A DNA stretch of 64,000 nt from Apricaphanius iberus (taxonomy: Eukaryota; Chordata; Actinopteri; Cyprinodontiformes; Aphaniidae). The notes beneath the pieces are model-generated. The model worked only from the letters and a program-made list of their open reading frames with translations. It ran no database searches and was not told the origin of the DNA. The stretch is from positions 1,263,501 to 1,327,500 of the forward strand of contig JAPXFQ010002758.1 in NCBI GenBank assembly GCA_028564705.1, in the 5' to 3' direction. Positions 26,301-36,965 of this stretch are shown piece after piece (the first letter of the stretch is position 1; every line of letters starts with the position of its first letter). The position numbers were made by a program, and so were the translations under genes.

Positions 26301-27360
26301 TTATATGAAGTGTCATTATAGCATAATTTCATCTTTTTTAACATTATTAACCCCAAATTGGAGCAGACTATGAGCAGATTATTTTTTAAAGGGACACTCC
26401 ACCCCAGTTTAGCGTAAGTCAATATAAGTGAATGGTAACTACTAGCATGAGGGCATGCTTCAACTGTAATCAAAGGCTTATGCATAGCCAGACCTGTGTT
26501 TTTTCAGTTGTAATTATGAACAGCGGCTGATGCATAAAATACATATATAGCAATAGGGACAATACATTTTCGAACTATATAAAAAGTTCCTTTTATTTCT
26601 GATAAACCTTTTTCTTTCTGTCTCTCTTCTAATTGGCTAAATGTTTAAACATCCACAGCCCTTTTTGTGTTTGGGTGTGCCTCTGTATGCTTATCTGTGT
26701 GTGAGTCTGCCTATTCTGTTTCTCTTTAGTTTCACAGAGCACCATATCAGCTGCAGACCATCCCAAACCTTGGATTCTTTGGTTTGACATTCGTGAACAA
26801 AAACTTTGTTTGTAAAACGCGTTGCCATAACAGTTTCCCAACCTTTGACACCACCCCTCACCCACCACCTCCATCAATGGAGTGTTCAGCACCTGTTTTG
26901 TGTTTATGGTGCCAGTGCGTTGCTTTGGAGACACGCACACACACACACGCATTTCCGATGTGGCGAGGACAGAGCAAGCTGTGGAATTTATCTGATCCAA
27001 GCACGCTGTATAAGGGATGTTCAAGGGCAGACTATTCTCACAGATCCAGGACTATGGTGTATAATTTTTTTTTGCAATTTTCGTTTAATACTTGAAAAAT
27101 CTTGTGTACTTACAAGAGCTTTTAAGACTTGAAGTATATCTCATATCACTGGTAGAGTTTCACAGGCCTGATGGGCAATTATGAATGTTCCCTGAGGGCG
27201 CCTTGACAGCAGAGTCCCAGAGGAGCTTTCCAAACATGTAACGTCTGGGTGACATGAGTGTTAATGGTGATAGGAAGGTTCCCGTTGCGCTCTGATTGGC
27301 AGGAGTCACTGAGCGGACCCTTTCATCACTGGATGAACACATGGCAGACGTAGGCCCAGT

Positions 27361-27500
27361 TTAAAGGATGGATTAGAGGCAAGGGAGGAATAGATGAAAG
27401 AAAGGATAGATGTACTGAACAAGGGAGAATGGATGAAAGAGTCCGTGGTGGAATGATTGAAGGTCAAGAGGGAGAGTGAGCAAAGGATAGATGTGATTGA
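27361..27500. repeat. purine-rich GGATGAAA-like tract
   Basis: One strand is almost all purine plus T, with recurring ggatggat, atgaaagaaaggatag and gaatggatgaaagag motifs. It looks like a degenerate simple repeat. A similar but distinct tract is at 56995-57170. Confidence 0.5.
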
Positions 27501-27679
27501 TGTGAAACGGCTTGTTTTCATAAGGCCCCTGCATGCTGACCATCTCTGTGCATGTGTGTGCGTGTGTGTGGGTGTGTGTACTGTACGTTAAAGTGTGAGC
27601 GCATGACTATCTGCAGTAATTTACCAATTGATCTCAGGGTGTATCTGAAGGCCTTTTCTCCCCCTTATCTTCTCTTCCT

Positions 27680-27713
27680 GACACACACACACGCACACAC
27701 ACACACACACACA
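27680..27713. repeat. (CA)n microsatellite
   Basis: About 17 CA units with one CG interruption, followed by an AGAAAGGGAGAAAGAGAG purine run. Confidence 0.9.
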
Positions 27714-29201
27714 GAAAGGGAGAAAGAGAGAAACTTATTTCTTTCATGACTGTTTATCTCAGTTAGATTTAATCAGTCACAGCCCTTCAGGAAAGAAAAT
27801 CTTTTTTTAACCCCTTTTTTTTCCTCTCGGATTTAAAGAAAATCAAAACCGGGGTCTTGTTTCTATTTATCATAACGTAAACACAAGCAACCCAAAGAAA
27901 TGGCGTTTTGATGAGGGTTTCTTTTATCCCTGTTCATGTGGCTTTTTTAATTATTATTATTTTGTCTACCGCATGCTGAAATAGGATGGATGATCTGCCA
28001 CAGTTTTAAACAAAACCGTTACCTGAATTTTCTCCCCGCTAGAATCAGCAGAGGCACATCGCACACTTCTATTTTACTCTTTATGGTTCATTTTCTGACT
28101 GATTGACGTGTCTATTTACACTAAAAACAAATATGTTGCCAAGACTACATGAGGACAAGTAATAATTCCTTTTAGCATCTGTCATCAACAACAGCTGGGG
28201 GGTTTTCATTAAAGCCAGCTGAATACTGCGTGTTTTCATTCTGTTGGCAGTCCCTAACTTTGACATTATGCCTCGTCACATTGTAGGAATTCATCCCAAA
28301 CCTGCAGCAGTTTGTTTCATTGAATACTGCACACTCCATAAATTAGATTGTATTTGCAGGAGAGAGTACTTTCTTACAATATTTTGTTCAAAAATTATAT
28401 GGAAGCTGTATATCGTTATTTATTTGGCCCAGAATAATTGCTAAGGGCTGATAGTTGATTCTCCCAGGTTTTTTATTGTTTCAGTTTGAATACTAGATCC
28501 ACTACATACTTTCAGCTGCAGAAATAGTAACACCACTCCTAAACCCTTTGATAACATTTTGCTTCTGGCTGCTCTTTGAACTCAACCTCAGTCATGCTCA
28601 TATTCTGAGAAAAAAAAAACACAAGAGGAGCAGAGCAGAAATAATAGTAGAAACACTGTTTGATCATTTTTATCTCCGACTAAAAATGACAAATGATAGC
28701 GTGTCACGAAAAAAGAAGGGATGCATATTATCAGTTTTATTACCCAAATGATAGCAGCACACACATTGTTGTGGAATACAGCCTGACTCTAATTCCCAAA
28801 TCAGCGCCGGTTCTGCTTGTTCTCTCATTGTGTGTCCTACCACCGCAGACCGATCATAAGAGACTGCCTAACATTATTGTTTTTTACGTTCTAGATTGTT
28901 TCTTCTTTTCAGCCTTTGACTCCTGCTGCAGCATCATTAGATGTTACAAAATAAACCAAAGCAGGGATTTGGCTTAGGAAATGGAAAGAATAGGAACGAA
29001 TAAAACAGCAAGAACCACTCAGAGGAGAAACAAATGACACCTCTTGTATGCATTTGATTACACTTACTCTTTGTTTCCCTTTGCTAAGATACGTATAAAT
29101 GTCAGTTTCTTCTATTTGATGATGGTGCTTTTAGTATGTATAAAATCAAGATTGTTGTTGAACTGCCAACTTGACAAGATGCAGTTAAATATATGTTGTT
29201 A

Positions 29202-29440
29202 TGGTAAATGGACTGAACTTATATAGCGCTTTTCTAGTTATACTGACCACTCAAAGCGCTTTACATTGTAGCCACATTCATCCATATTCATACACCGACA
29301 ACCAGCATGGCTCGGTAGGACAATGTTTTTTGGGGTTAAGTACCTTGCCCAGGGGCACATCGACATGTGACTGGAGAAAGCTGGAATCGAACCTACCTCC
29401 GATTGCAAGCCAACTCTACTCTACCACTGAGCCACAGTCG
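29202..29440 (-). mobile_element. tRNA-derived SINE, family 2
   Basis: On the minus strand the element opens with GTGGCTCAGTGGTAGAG (A-box-like), then TTGGCTTGCAATCGGAGG and GGTTCGATTCC (a consensus B box), and runs through AAGGTACTTAACCCC to a body ending AGCGCTATATAAGTTCAG. The order tRNA-like head, unrelated body, AT-rich tail is that of a SINE, a type abundant in teleosts. It is not a functional tRNA because no acceptor stem closes. Confidence 0.7.
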
Positions 29441-29576
29441 TATGTAATCACATTTCATGATTCAAGGTATTCAAGTGCTTCATTGTTTCTTGTCAAAGAG
29501 AACCCTGTCCCTTAAAGTGCTATCCACCTAATGCCAGCATATAATTTCATCCAATGAAGTAAATGTAGATTATTAT

Positions 29577-29905
29577 CAGGGCCAATATTGTTTTAATGTA
29601 CTTATATCGGTATTGAACCGATACCTTGAACCGATGCTTAAAATCTGAAAACTGCAATAATTTCAAAGAACTTTTGTTTTGTGGTCCTTTTTATTAATAT
29701 TTTAGTGTTTGATCTAATTCACCATAACTTGCTGTAACAAGCAGAGAAGATAATAAAACCTTCTATTCTTCCAAGTCATTGCATTTTTTTTGTGTGTGTG
29801 GTGGAAGTATCGGCATTGGTACTCGGTATCGGCAAGTACTCAAATCAAAGTATCAGTAGTATCAGTGGTATCGGTTTGAAAAAAGTGGTATCATCGCATC
29901 CCTAA
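29577..29905. mobile_element. non-autonomous hAT-like element (ATCGG family, copy 1)
   Basis: The segment is rich in GTATCGG/CCGATAC words at both ends and ends atcatcgcatcccta, which is the reverse of the AGGGATGCA start typical of hAT ends. It shares its interior with 54344-54682 (ttattaata, atctaattcaccataa, caagcagagaagat). It has no coding capacity. The left end is degraded. Confidence 0.6.
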
Positions 29906-30565
29906 TTCTTATGAACAATGACACCTTGTTTCAATATCTGAGTACCAAAACAATAAAAAACAATAAAGTAGTTCTTGAGTGGTTGTGTTAAACTTCTAAT
30001 AACGCTGGCCGACAGCAGTTGTTTGTTTCGCTGCATTTTGGGTATGTGATAGAAAAAATCTGTAAGCTCTGTGACAACACTACTGCTGGCTAACCAGTAG
30101 CTTAGCTGAATTTAGCATCTGCTACGAAGCTTCTGATCAGGGCTAAATTAAGACTTTTCCACAATTTTTCAATGATTTATGAAAACGTCTAATTGTGAAA
30201 AAGGGGATTCGAAGATTCCTGAGAACATTGTTAAAATTATTTCTCTTCCCGTGAGCTACACATTATTATCGTCTGATATAGAAATCATAAGCTGCTCTCG
30301 CAGTTTGACTGAATCCACCAAAAACTGAACACAGTTGTCAAAAAAAATCTGTGACATTGGAAGTGAAAACACACTGCCTGCCCGAAAGCTTAGACATGCT
30401 GGCCCTCTCACTCCGTATCCTCATCGCGTGCGGCGGCAAGGTCACAGAGACAACCAGTAAAACACACACACACAGACACACATGCACATTAACTAATCAT
30501 GCCGCCAGAGAGGGAATTAGGTTGAGAAGCTGACAGGGTAAGTAGGGTTAGGGTAAAGTTTGTAG

Positions 30566-30580
30566 GGGGGGAGGGGGGGT
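30566..30580 (+). repeat. G-rich run
   Basis: Two runs of seven G are separated by one A, followed by tctggg. This is a possible G-quadruplex-forming stretch within the intron. No other feature is attached to it. Confidence 0.6.
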
Positions 30581-31188
30581 CTGGGAGCATATGTGGCAGT
30601 TTTTGAATGGATGCCTGTATTGGTCTGTGTTAGCATGCAGTCAAGCTAAGCAGATTTGAACTTATAAATGCTTTTCAGTGTTCCCTCTGAAAAGTCTGGG
30701 TGCAGCTACACTAAAAGAAAGAATCTGATCTTAAGTTCTGAAAGTAACAATTTGAAACTGCTCATTAAAAGTACAGAACTAGAAGAAGAAATGTCCAATC
30801 TAGCCACCAGAAAGCAGCCAGTAGCCATTTTTAAGCAGGAGGAGTCAGGACATAAAGGAAGCTATCTTGCACTTTTGCTGATCCCTGTGGGAGGATCCAT
30901 TGTTAAGACTTGCTTCTTCCACATGAGGATACAAGCGTGGGAGTATTCAGGACACCCGCTGGATGGATTTGGTATCTGGCTCCGTGAGATTGTAAAAACA
31001 AGCACAGGGAATACTGTAAATATGTGTCATTCTGCCTATACGACACAGGGGGTCAAGCAAAATCTACATTTCAGGAAATTAAGAAAATATGATCGTTTGT
31101 AAGTGTCTCTGTCTTGTAAATGCATTTATTTAGTCAACACAAGGTGAAAACTGATCAACCATGTTTTTCTTGCACTGTTTGTCTCCAG

Positions 31189-31266
31189 GGAGCAGAAGAG
31201 ACAGAGGGATGAGCAGCTGTCCCAACAGGAAGACATTGAGAAGGAACATAGATGGAAACTGCTCAG
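31189..31266 (+). CDS. coiled-coil gene, exon (EQKRQRDEQLSQQ)
   Basis: The acceptor is tgcactgtttgtctccag and the donor is ctcag|gtttat. The 78-nt exon is phase 2 to phase 2 and encodes MEQKRQRDEQLSQQEDIEKE then HRWKLL, a highly charged helix. It has the same length and phases as exon 10727-10804, which hints at ancient exon duplication within the coiled coil but is not proof. The donor is weaker than the others at positions +3 to +6. Confidence 0.82.
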
Positions 31267-32549
31267 GTTTATCGACCTTACCCTCTTACTGAGTGTCCCA
31301 CACACGCAATAAATTCCCATAGCTTCACCCGCACAATCCCTTTACACATCATCTCCCATGTGCTCCCATGCACTTCCCGATCCTCTGCCTCCCTGAGACA
31401 GGTGGGCACGTTAGCATCTCTTAAATTAGCCGAGGAACTCTTAGGCTTGGCTAAGAGCTTGTGATGCTGCAGAGTCTCGTGTGAGACTTGTGCAACAGAT
31501 GGAAGCACTTCTTAGCTGGCCTGGAGTTGTGTTTCTCACATACTTTCATCAGTGCACAGAAGCATGGACTTTGCTGTAGATGCGCTTTGATTAGAGAGCA
31601 TCGCAGTGATATACCAGCAGGCACATGTGTGTCACGTGCTGCAAATCCACATGTGTACATCCACAGAGAGAGACATATATAAGTGTAGGTGGCCTCTCAT
31701 CTTCCATGTGCAGGCGTAAGATGCATGCAGGGCGTATATTTTTTCACATGCTATCTTAGCGGTATTCCCTTTCTAGTCTGCTGGCAGCTTGGTGTGTTCT
31801 ATTACACTGTCAATTTATTTATCATCCCACACAGCAGTCTCTGATCTAACCTCATGGCTCCTATATAGCTCAACCTATAATAGAGGTGGGGGTGGATGCT
31901 ATTTCAGACGGCATGATACTTTCAGGGTGAGAACATAACATTTTCCCAATTCCTTAAGAATGATGACCATAGGTGTCTGAACACAGTGTTTATCTGCATG
32001 GTCAAGCCTCGCCACCAATCCTCTTTTACATTCTCTCTTTATAACAACTTCGAAAAAATTTAGTTGCTACTATAAAAACCGAAATGGTAAGCAAGACTTT
32101 ATTTCAGCTGTCTTTAAAAGGCAGTTTCCTCATTTTAAAGACGTTCTAATTCACTGACATTCCTGACTGATTAGATGACTTTAGCATCTGCTCCCTAGTG
32201 ATTGGTCATTTGTTTAGCTTATTGCAGTGTTTTGTTGCTGACTAGGACCCGGAGACATACAGGAGACAGGCAAAATAATGACAAAGTAAAGAGAAGCAGT
32301 AGTAAAGTTTAAAATAAAACTTGAATGAGAACACTGCCAACATATGAGGTGATGGCGACCCAGTAAGGCTGGAAGAACCTGAATATTAATTATGCAAAAG
32401 GAGGGAGCTTAGGGGCTCAAGGAATATGTAAAACCAATTAACTGATTTAGAGCAGATGGAGGGCAGTATGGACTGATGTAAAAATAACACCAAAGAAGAA
32501 AACAGAATTATCAAACCTTAACAGAACATACAATTATCTACTTTCAGTC

Positions 32550-33858
32550 ATACTAACAAAAAAAATCTTTAAAAAAAACACAAGTACAAGTGCTTAATTT
32601 TGGTGATTATAACGGACAACTAATGAACGTCCTAAATTCGGTATCTCAGAAAATTTGAATATTGTGAAAATATTCAATATTGAAGACACCTGGTGCCAAA
32701 CTCTAATCAGCTAATTAATTCCAAACACCTGCATATCCTTTAAATGGTCTCAGTCTATTTCTGTAGGCCAAACAAACATGGGGAAGACTGCTGACTTGAC
32801 AGCTGTCCAAAAGACGACCATTGATACCTTGCACAGGGAGGGCAGGACAAAAAAGGTCATTGCTAAAGAGGATGGCTGTTCACAGAGCTCTGTGTCCAAT
32901 AAGCACATTAATAGAGAGGTGAAGGGAAGGACAAGATGTGGTAGAAAAAAAGTGTACAAGCTATAGGGATAACCGCACCCTGGAGAGGATTGTGAAACAA
33001 AACCCATTCAAAAATGTGGGGGAGATTCTTAAAGAGCTTGCTGCAGCTGGAGTCGGTGCTTCAAGAACGACCACGTACATACCTTTATGCAAGAGCTAAA
33101 GACATAAAGGACTGGACTGTTGCTGAGAGGTCCAAACTTATGTTCTCGGACAAAAGTTACATTTGCATTTCCTTTGGATATCAAGGTCCGGGAGTCTGGA
33201 GGAAAAGAATGAGAGGCACATAATCCACTTTGCTTGAGGTCCAGTGTAAAGTTTCCATAGTCAGTGATGGTTTAGGGTGCCATGTCATCTGCTGATGTTG
33301 GTCCATTGTGTTTTCTGAGGTCCAAGGTCAACACAACCATCTACATGGAGCAAATGGTAACCCTGTTCTTGATTGGCCAGCAAACTTGCCTGAACTTAAC
33401 CCCATAGAAAACCTATGGGGTATTGGGAAGAGGAAGATGCAATGTCACAGACCCAACAATTCAGAAGAGCTGAAGGCCTCCATCAAAGCAATGTGGGCTC
33501 TCATAACACCTGAGCAGTGCCACAGACTGACTGACTCCATGCCACGCTACATTGCTGCAGTAATTCAGGCCAAAGGATCCCTAACTAAATATTGAGTAAT
33601 GTGCATCCTCATACTTTTCATGTTCATACTTTTCAGTTGGCCAACATTTTTTTTTTGCACTGGGCTTAATTTATATTTACATTTTCAGACACACTGGATT
33701 TGGGACTTTCATTAGTTATCAGTTATGATCATCAAAATTAAAAGAAATAAATACGTTTGTGTGCAATTAATTCATCTATAATACAATTTTCACCCTTTTG
33801 AATGCAAAATACTGAAAAAAAATCAACTTTTTCATGATATTCTAATTTTACAACAGTG
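32550..33858 (+). mobile_element. decayed Tc1/mariner element
   Basis: The centre encodes recognisable fragments of a Tc1-type transposase. The right end contains tcaactttttcatgatattc, typical of this family's ends. The arms at about 32597-32655 and 33681-33742 match as inverted repeats (ttggtgattataacggacaa against the reverse of agttatgatcatcaaaatta, then taatgaa and aatcc blocks). The terminal repeats are therefore long, with the right copy better preserved. The left boundary is approximate. Confidence 0.8.
32778..33595 (+). pseudogene. broken Tc1-like transposase
   Basis: Three separate open pieces can be seen. 32778-32966 gives MGKTADLTAVQKTTIDTLHR and GCSQSSVSNKHINREVKGR, the N-terminal paired-like helix-turn-helix. 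33014-33223 gives the WTVAERSKLMFSDK region, where the Asp would be the first catalytic residue. 33308-33595 gives LDWPANLPELNPIENLWG, the region of the third acidic residue, ending in TKY. The part carrying the second catalytic Asp is missing, and a second deletion removes sequence between the DNA-binding and catalytic parts. With a frameshift near 32960 and a stop after RGT it cannot be active. Confidence 0.85.
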
Positions 33859-34412
33859 GGTTAATATGGACAAAATTATAAAGTCATCAGAATACAAAAC
33901 ATGACACACCTAAAGAGATTACATAAAGAATCATGAGTCATAAAGTAATAAGTCAATAATTTATTACAGGTTAACAAATTATTGAAATAATATGATGACA
34001 TAGTGTAGCACATGTATACAGCTGTGACATTGTTTGAAATACTGAAGTTTTACTTTTGTGCTTCAACAAAAAACAAAAAAAAAGTTGTTTTTTTTATATG
34101 TATCTTTGTAAATAGGGTTAGGCCCTGTTTTTTATTGTTTGTGCGTTGAGTACTTTATTAAAAGTTTTACAAAACTGACACTAGAGAATAGATGGTTTTA
34201 CCCTGATGTAACAAAGTTGGCTTTCATCAGTTGCCTGTTGGCCTGTCAATGCAGGATCACGGTGCACCAGCAGGTGTGCATGGATGGGTGCTTGTTCTGA
34301 ACAGGCACAAACATGCCCGGTTTAAATTCAGATGAAAAAGGACACTTCCTCCCAGAATATTGCAATAGAGACATGTTAGTGCAACTCTCAGCCTTTATGT
34401 TTTTATCAACAG

Positions 34413-34616
34413 ATTAACAATAGAACTGGAGGTGAAAAATGAGAAGTGGTTGTTATGTCAACAAAGGTGTGATGCCATGGAGCAGCAGCTGTTGTCATGG
34501 GAGCAGAGAGAGGAACAACTAAACCAGAAGTGGCGCGCAGCTGGAGAGGAAGTGGAGCAAGCCAGGAACGTCCTGGAAAAGATTCAGCAGGAAAAGGGGG
34601 AGCTGATCAAAGAAAG
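34413..34616 (+). CDS. coiled-coil gene, exon (WLLCQQRCDAMEQQ)
   Basis: The acceptor is tttatgtttttatcaacag and the donor is gaaag|gtactt. The 204-nt exon is phase 2 to phase 2 and encodes 67 residues plus split codons: LTIELEVKNEKWLLCQQRCD, then AMEQQLLSWEQREEQLNQKW and RAAGEEVEQARNVLEKIQQE, then KGELIKE. The heptad pattern is strong, and conserved-looking Trp residues lie at the register points. The longest run of evidence for the gene is here, since the codon use and helix pattern are unmistakable. Confidence 0.9.
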
Positions 34617-35225
34617 GTACTTGATTGTAGATTCTTCTGCTTTAATGTTGCTTCTCATTGGTTCTCCAAACCATCGCATTCCATTTTGTTATAATCTGTG
34701 TGCTTCTACCTTATAGTCTGTCTTTGACATAATATGAACCTTTAATGCCAGTTCAGCCCTTTTTTCAGCTACTTATACCAACAATGACTTGCAAACCTAT
34801 TAACATAATAAACGAATGGGCCATCTTTAGTTCTTTCACAAGCATCCATATTGTAATTTACTACTATGGATTTTGACCAGTGCGACAAGTGTGTGCTGAA
34901 GGAGACAATATCTTGATAGTCTGAGTAGTTGGGAACAGCCTGAGTAAGGAAACCGGTCAGTAAATATTTACAATACAATTCTGTCCGAGAGGACAGATTT
35001 GGGTTTGGAACACAACAACACAAATCAGTGCAAGCGGCCTAGAGGCAAAACTTTGTGCAGATGTTGGAGTGAAAAGTTGTACCCCAACGTTCATATCTGG
35101 CCAGCACCACTTTAACAACACACACTTTTAAATATCTTTGTTTTTATAGTTCATTATCTGTATCATGTTATCTAGTGTTTTTTTATAACACTGTCTTAAA
35201 TGTCCCTGGGATCACAGTACAGATA

Positions 35226-35368
35226 ACTTTAAACCCCAAGTGCTCCAATACAGCTGATTCAAATTGTCCAATTATCCCCTCAGCCTTTCAAAATCCTGCA
35301 GAGGGTCAGGTGTGTAGAACCGGGTAAAACTAAAACATGCAGGATACCAGCCCTTGAGGACTACCTTT
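35226..35368. mobile_element. remnant of a hAT-type MITE
   Basis: The words acagctgattcaaattg and catgcaggataccagcccttgaggact correspond to internal and terminal blocks of the small hAT MITE seen intact at 48963-49188 (cacctgaatcaaattg, gcaggacaccggacctcgaggact). Neither clean end is visible. Confidence 0.35.
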
Positions 35369-36897
35369 AAGCACAACTACTTTAAACAAAAACCCTAGTT
35401 TTAGTGTTATTAGTGGAATGAATCAGCTTTACGTTTAATTGGGTTTCCGTAGACAAATTTGGAAATGTGTTCATTAATATCTTAAAGCAGTTGTTGGGAA
35501 TATCCATCTGTCAGCTGTATCCACAGTATCTGGCAAAGGATCACAAAGGGAGGCTGTGCACAGCTGCCACTGGGTGAGAGGCTAGGTAGGATGAGTCAAA
35601 TTTTCACCTCATCATAGGCTAACAAAGGGATTACATCACACTAAAAAACATAAAATGCCATGATAGTTTTCCTCATTGTTTTGTTGTATTATTTTTTATT
35701 CATGTATATTAGCAAAATAAACCAGCTTCTTACAAAAATATGAGTTTTGTGAATCACCACCCATTGCCTTGAAGACCAAGTTAAATCGTACTGCAGTCTG
35801 TAAGGCCTATGGAATTTTTCAGCTATCTTTCTATCAGGGATTTAAACCAAACAGGACAATCGGAGAGATATAGCAGCATATTATGTGCTCCATATACAAT
35901 ATGCATTCCATAATACGGCCATCAAGGGTTCAACTCCCAAACTCATGACTCATGCTGAATACCTACCCTTTTTCCCCTTTCCTTGTCTAAGGACCATCAA
36001 GGAAGGCAATTGGTGAGACAAAATCTATTTTTAATAGTATCCTAAACTATATATAAAATAGAATTAAAAAAAAGTATTTTAGTATGAGTCATCTAAAAAA
36101 ATCCTTACAATATATTTATCATTCTATTGTCATACTGTTTTGCGAACCGGGCACATAAAAACAGGCCTTTTTTTAATGGCTAAATAGCAAATCACAGCCA
36201 CATGTCTTACTGGGCTTGTGGCTCACAGAAAATGCATCATGAGCAAAGTTTAGGCAGGGACTCTGATATCAATATTTTAGAAATGTCTTGATTAGACCCA
36301 ACATCTAGTACTTGGGTTTGGACACTTAGCACATAGTTACCCGATAAAATACCCTTCTCTAAAGCTGTTGATCTCTCAGATTATTCATCGTACTCAAAAT
36401 AAATCATCCGAGTTCCAAATAAAATAAGTGCATGGGGTAAACAGAACCTCCCCTAGCATTTTTAGCATTCCCGCAGAAAGCAAAGGTTGTCTGCAAGGAT
36501 CCTACAATGCAGACTCTAGTCTCAGGCATTTTCTACGACTCCGTCGAGAAAACATCAGAATGCTATAAATATTATCAGCGCTGTGGTAAAGGAATGTTTT
36601 CATGTTTTTATGGCTTGTGGGCCTTTTTGAAGTAGATTACAGTGCTCTGATTCACTGAGAGATGGTTCATAATAAGAATGACTGTGGCAGTGTGACATTT
36701 AAATGGAGAGGAAAAACTGGATGAGAGAAACGGAAACAGTGTAAAATATAGCTACACATAAACATCGCCTTGACCTTTTCAGCTGTTTTCTTTCAGACCG
36801 TGGAGTGTAAAGGACTGTAAAGTAATGCAAGCTGAGGTTGAATACAATAAGTTCACATTAGAAACAACATCTTGCATGACAGGTTTTTTTTTTTCAG

Positions 36898-36965
36898 TCT
36901 CCAGGATCTCAAGAAAATTGAAAAGTGCATGTATCTTCCCTCTCGTCTGCACGCAACATTTCAAG
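36898..36965 (+). other. weak alternative exon candidate
   Basis: A strong pyrimidine tract ending ttttcag and a caag|gtgaag donor bracket 68 nt. In the phase left by exon 34413-34616 the segment reads SLQDLKKIEKCMYLPSRLHA then TFQ and ends in phase 1. The next confident exon (43880) needs phase 2 with its CAG acceptor, so including this piece would break the frame unless an in-frame GAG acceptor at 43882 is used. I leave it out of the main path. Confidence 0.25.

Larger units (their letters stand above)
23387..31188 (+). other. intron, 7.8 kb
   Basis: The ends are gtaagt and tttgtctccag. It contains a long T run (about 24833-24856), CA and GT repeats near 26935-26950 and 27680-27713, a GGATGAAA-type purine tract (27361-27500), a tRNA-derived SINE (29202-29440), a hAT-like copy (29577-29905) and a G-rich run (30566-30580). 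A fragment at 26390-26410 (aaagggacactccacccc) resembles the end of a hAT element. An ORF of 144 codons (30668-31102) stops before the next exon and is out of the gene's reading path. Confidence 0.65.
31267..34412 (+). other. intron containing a Tc1/mariner copy
   Basis: This 3.1 kb intron runs from gtttat to tttttatcaacag. The Tc1-like element occupies about 32550-33858. The remaining sequence is AT-rich. No further exon is supported. Confidence 0.7.

Noticed and set aside
29202..29431. A functional tRNA gene
   Set aside because: A/B-box-like sequences are present, but no closing acceptor stem or intact cloverleaf is seen and the body continues as a SINE.
30545..30556. TTAGGG-like words resembling interstitial telomere repeat
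   Set aside because: Only about two imperfect units are present, which is expected by chance.
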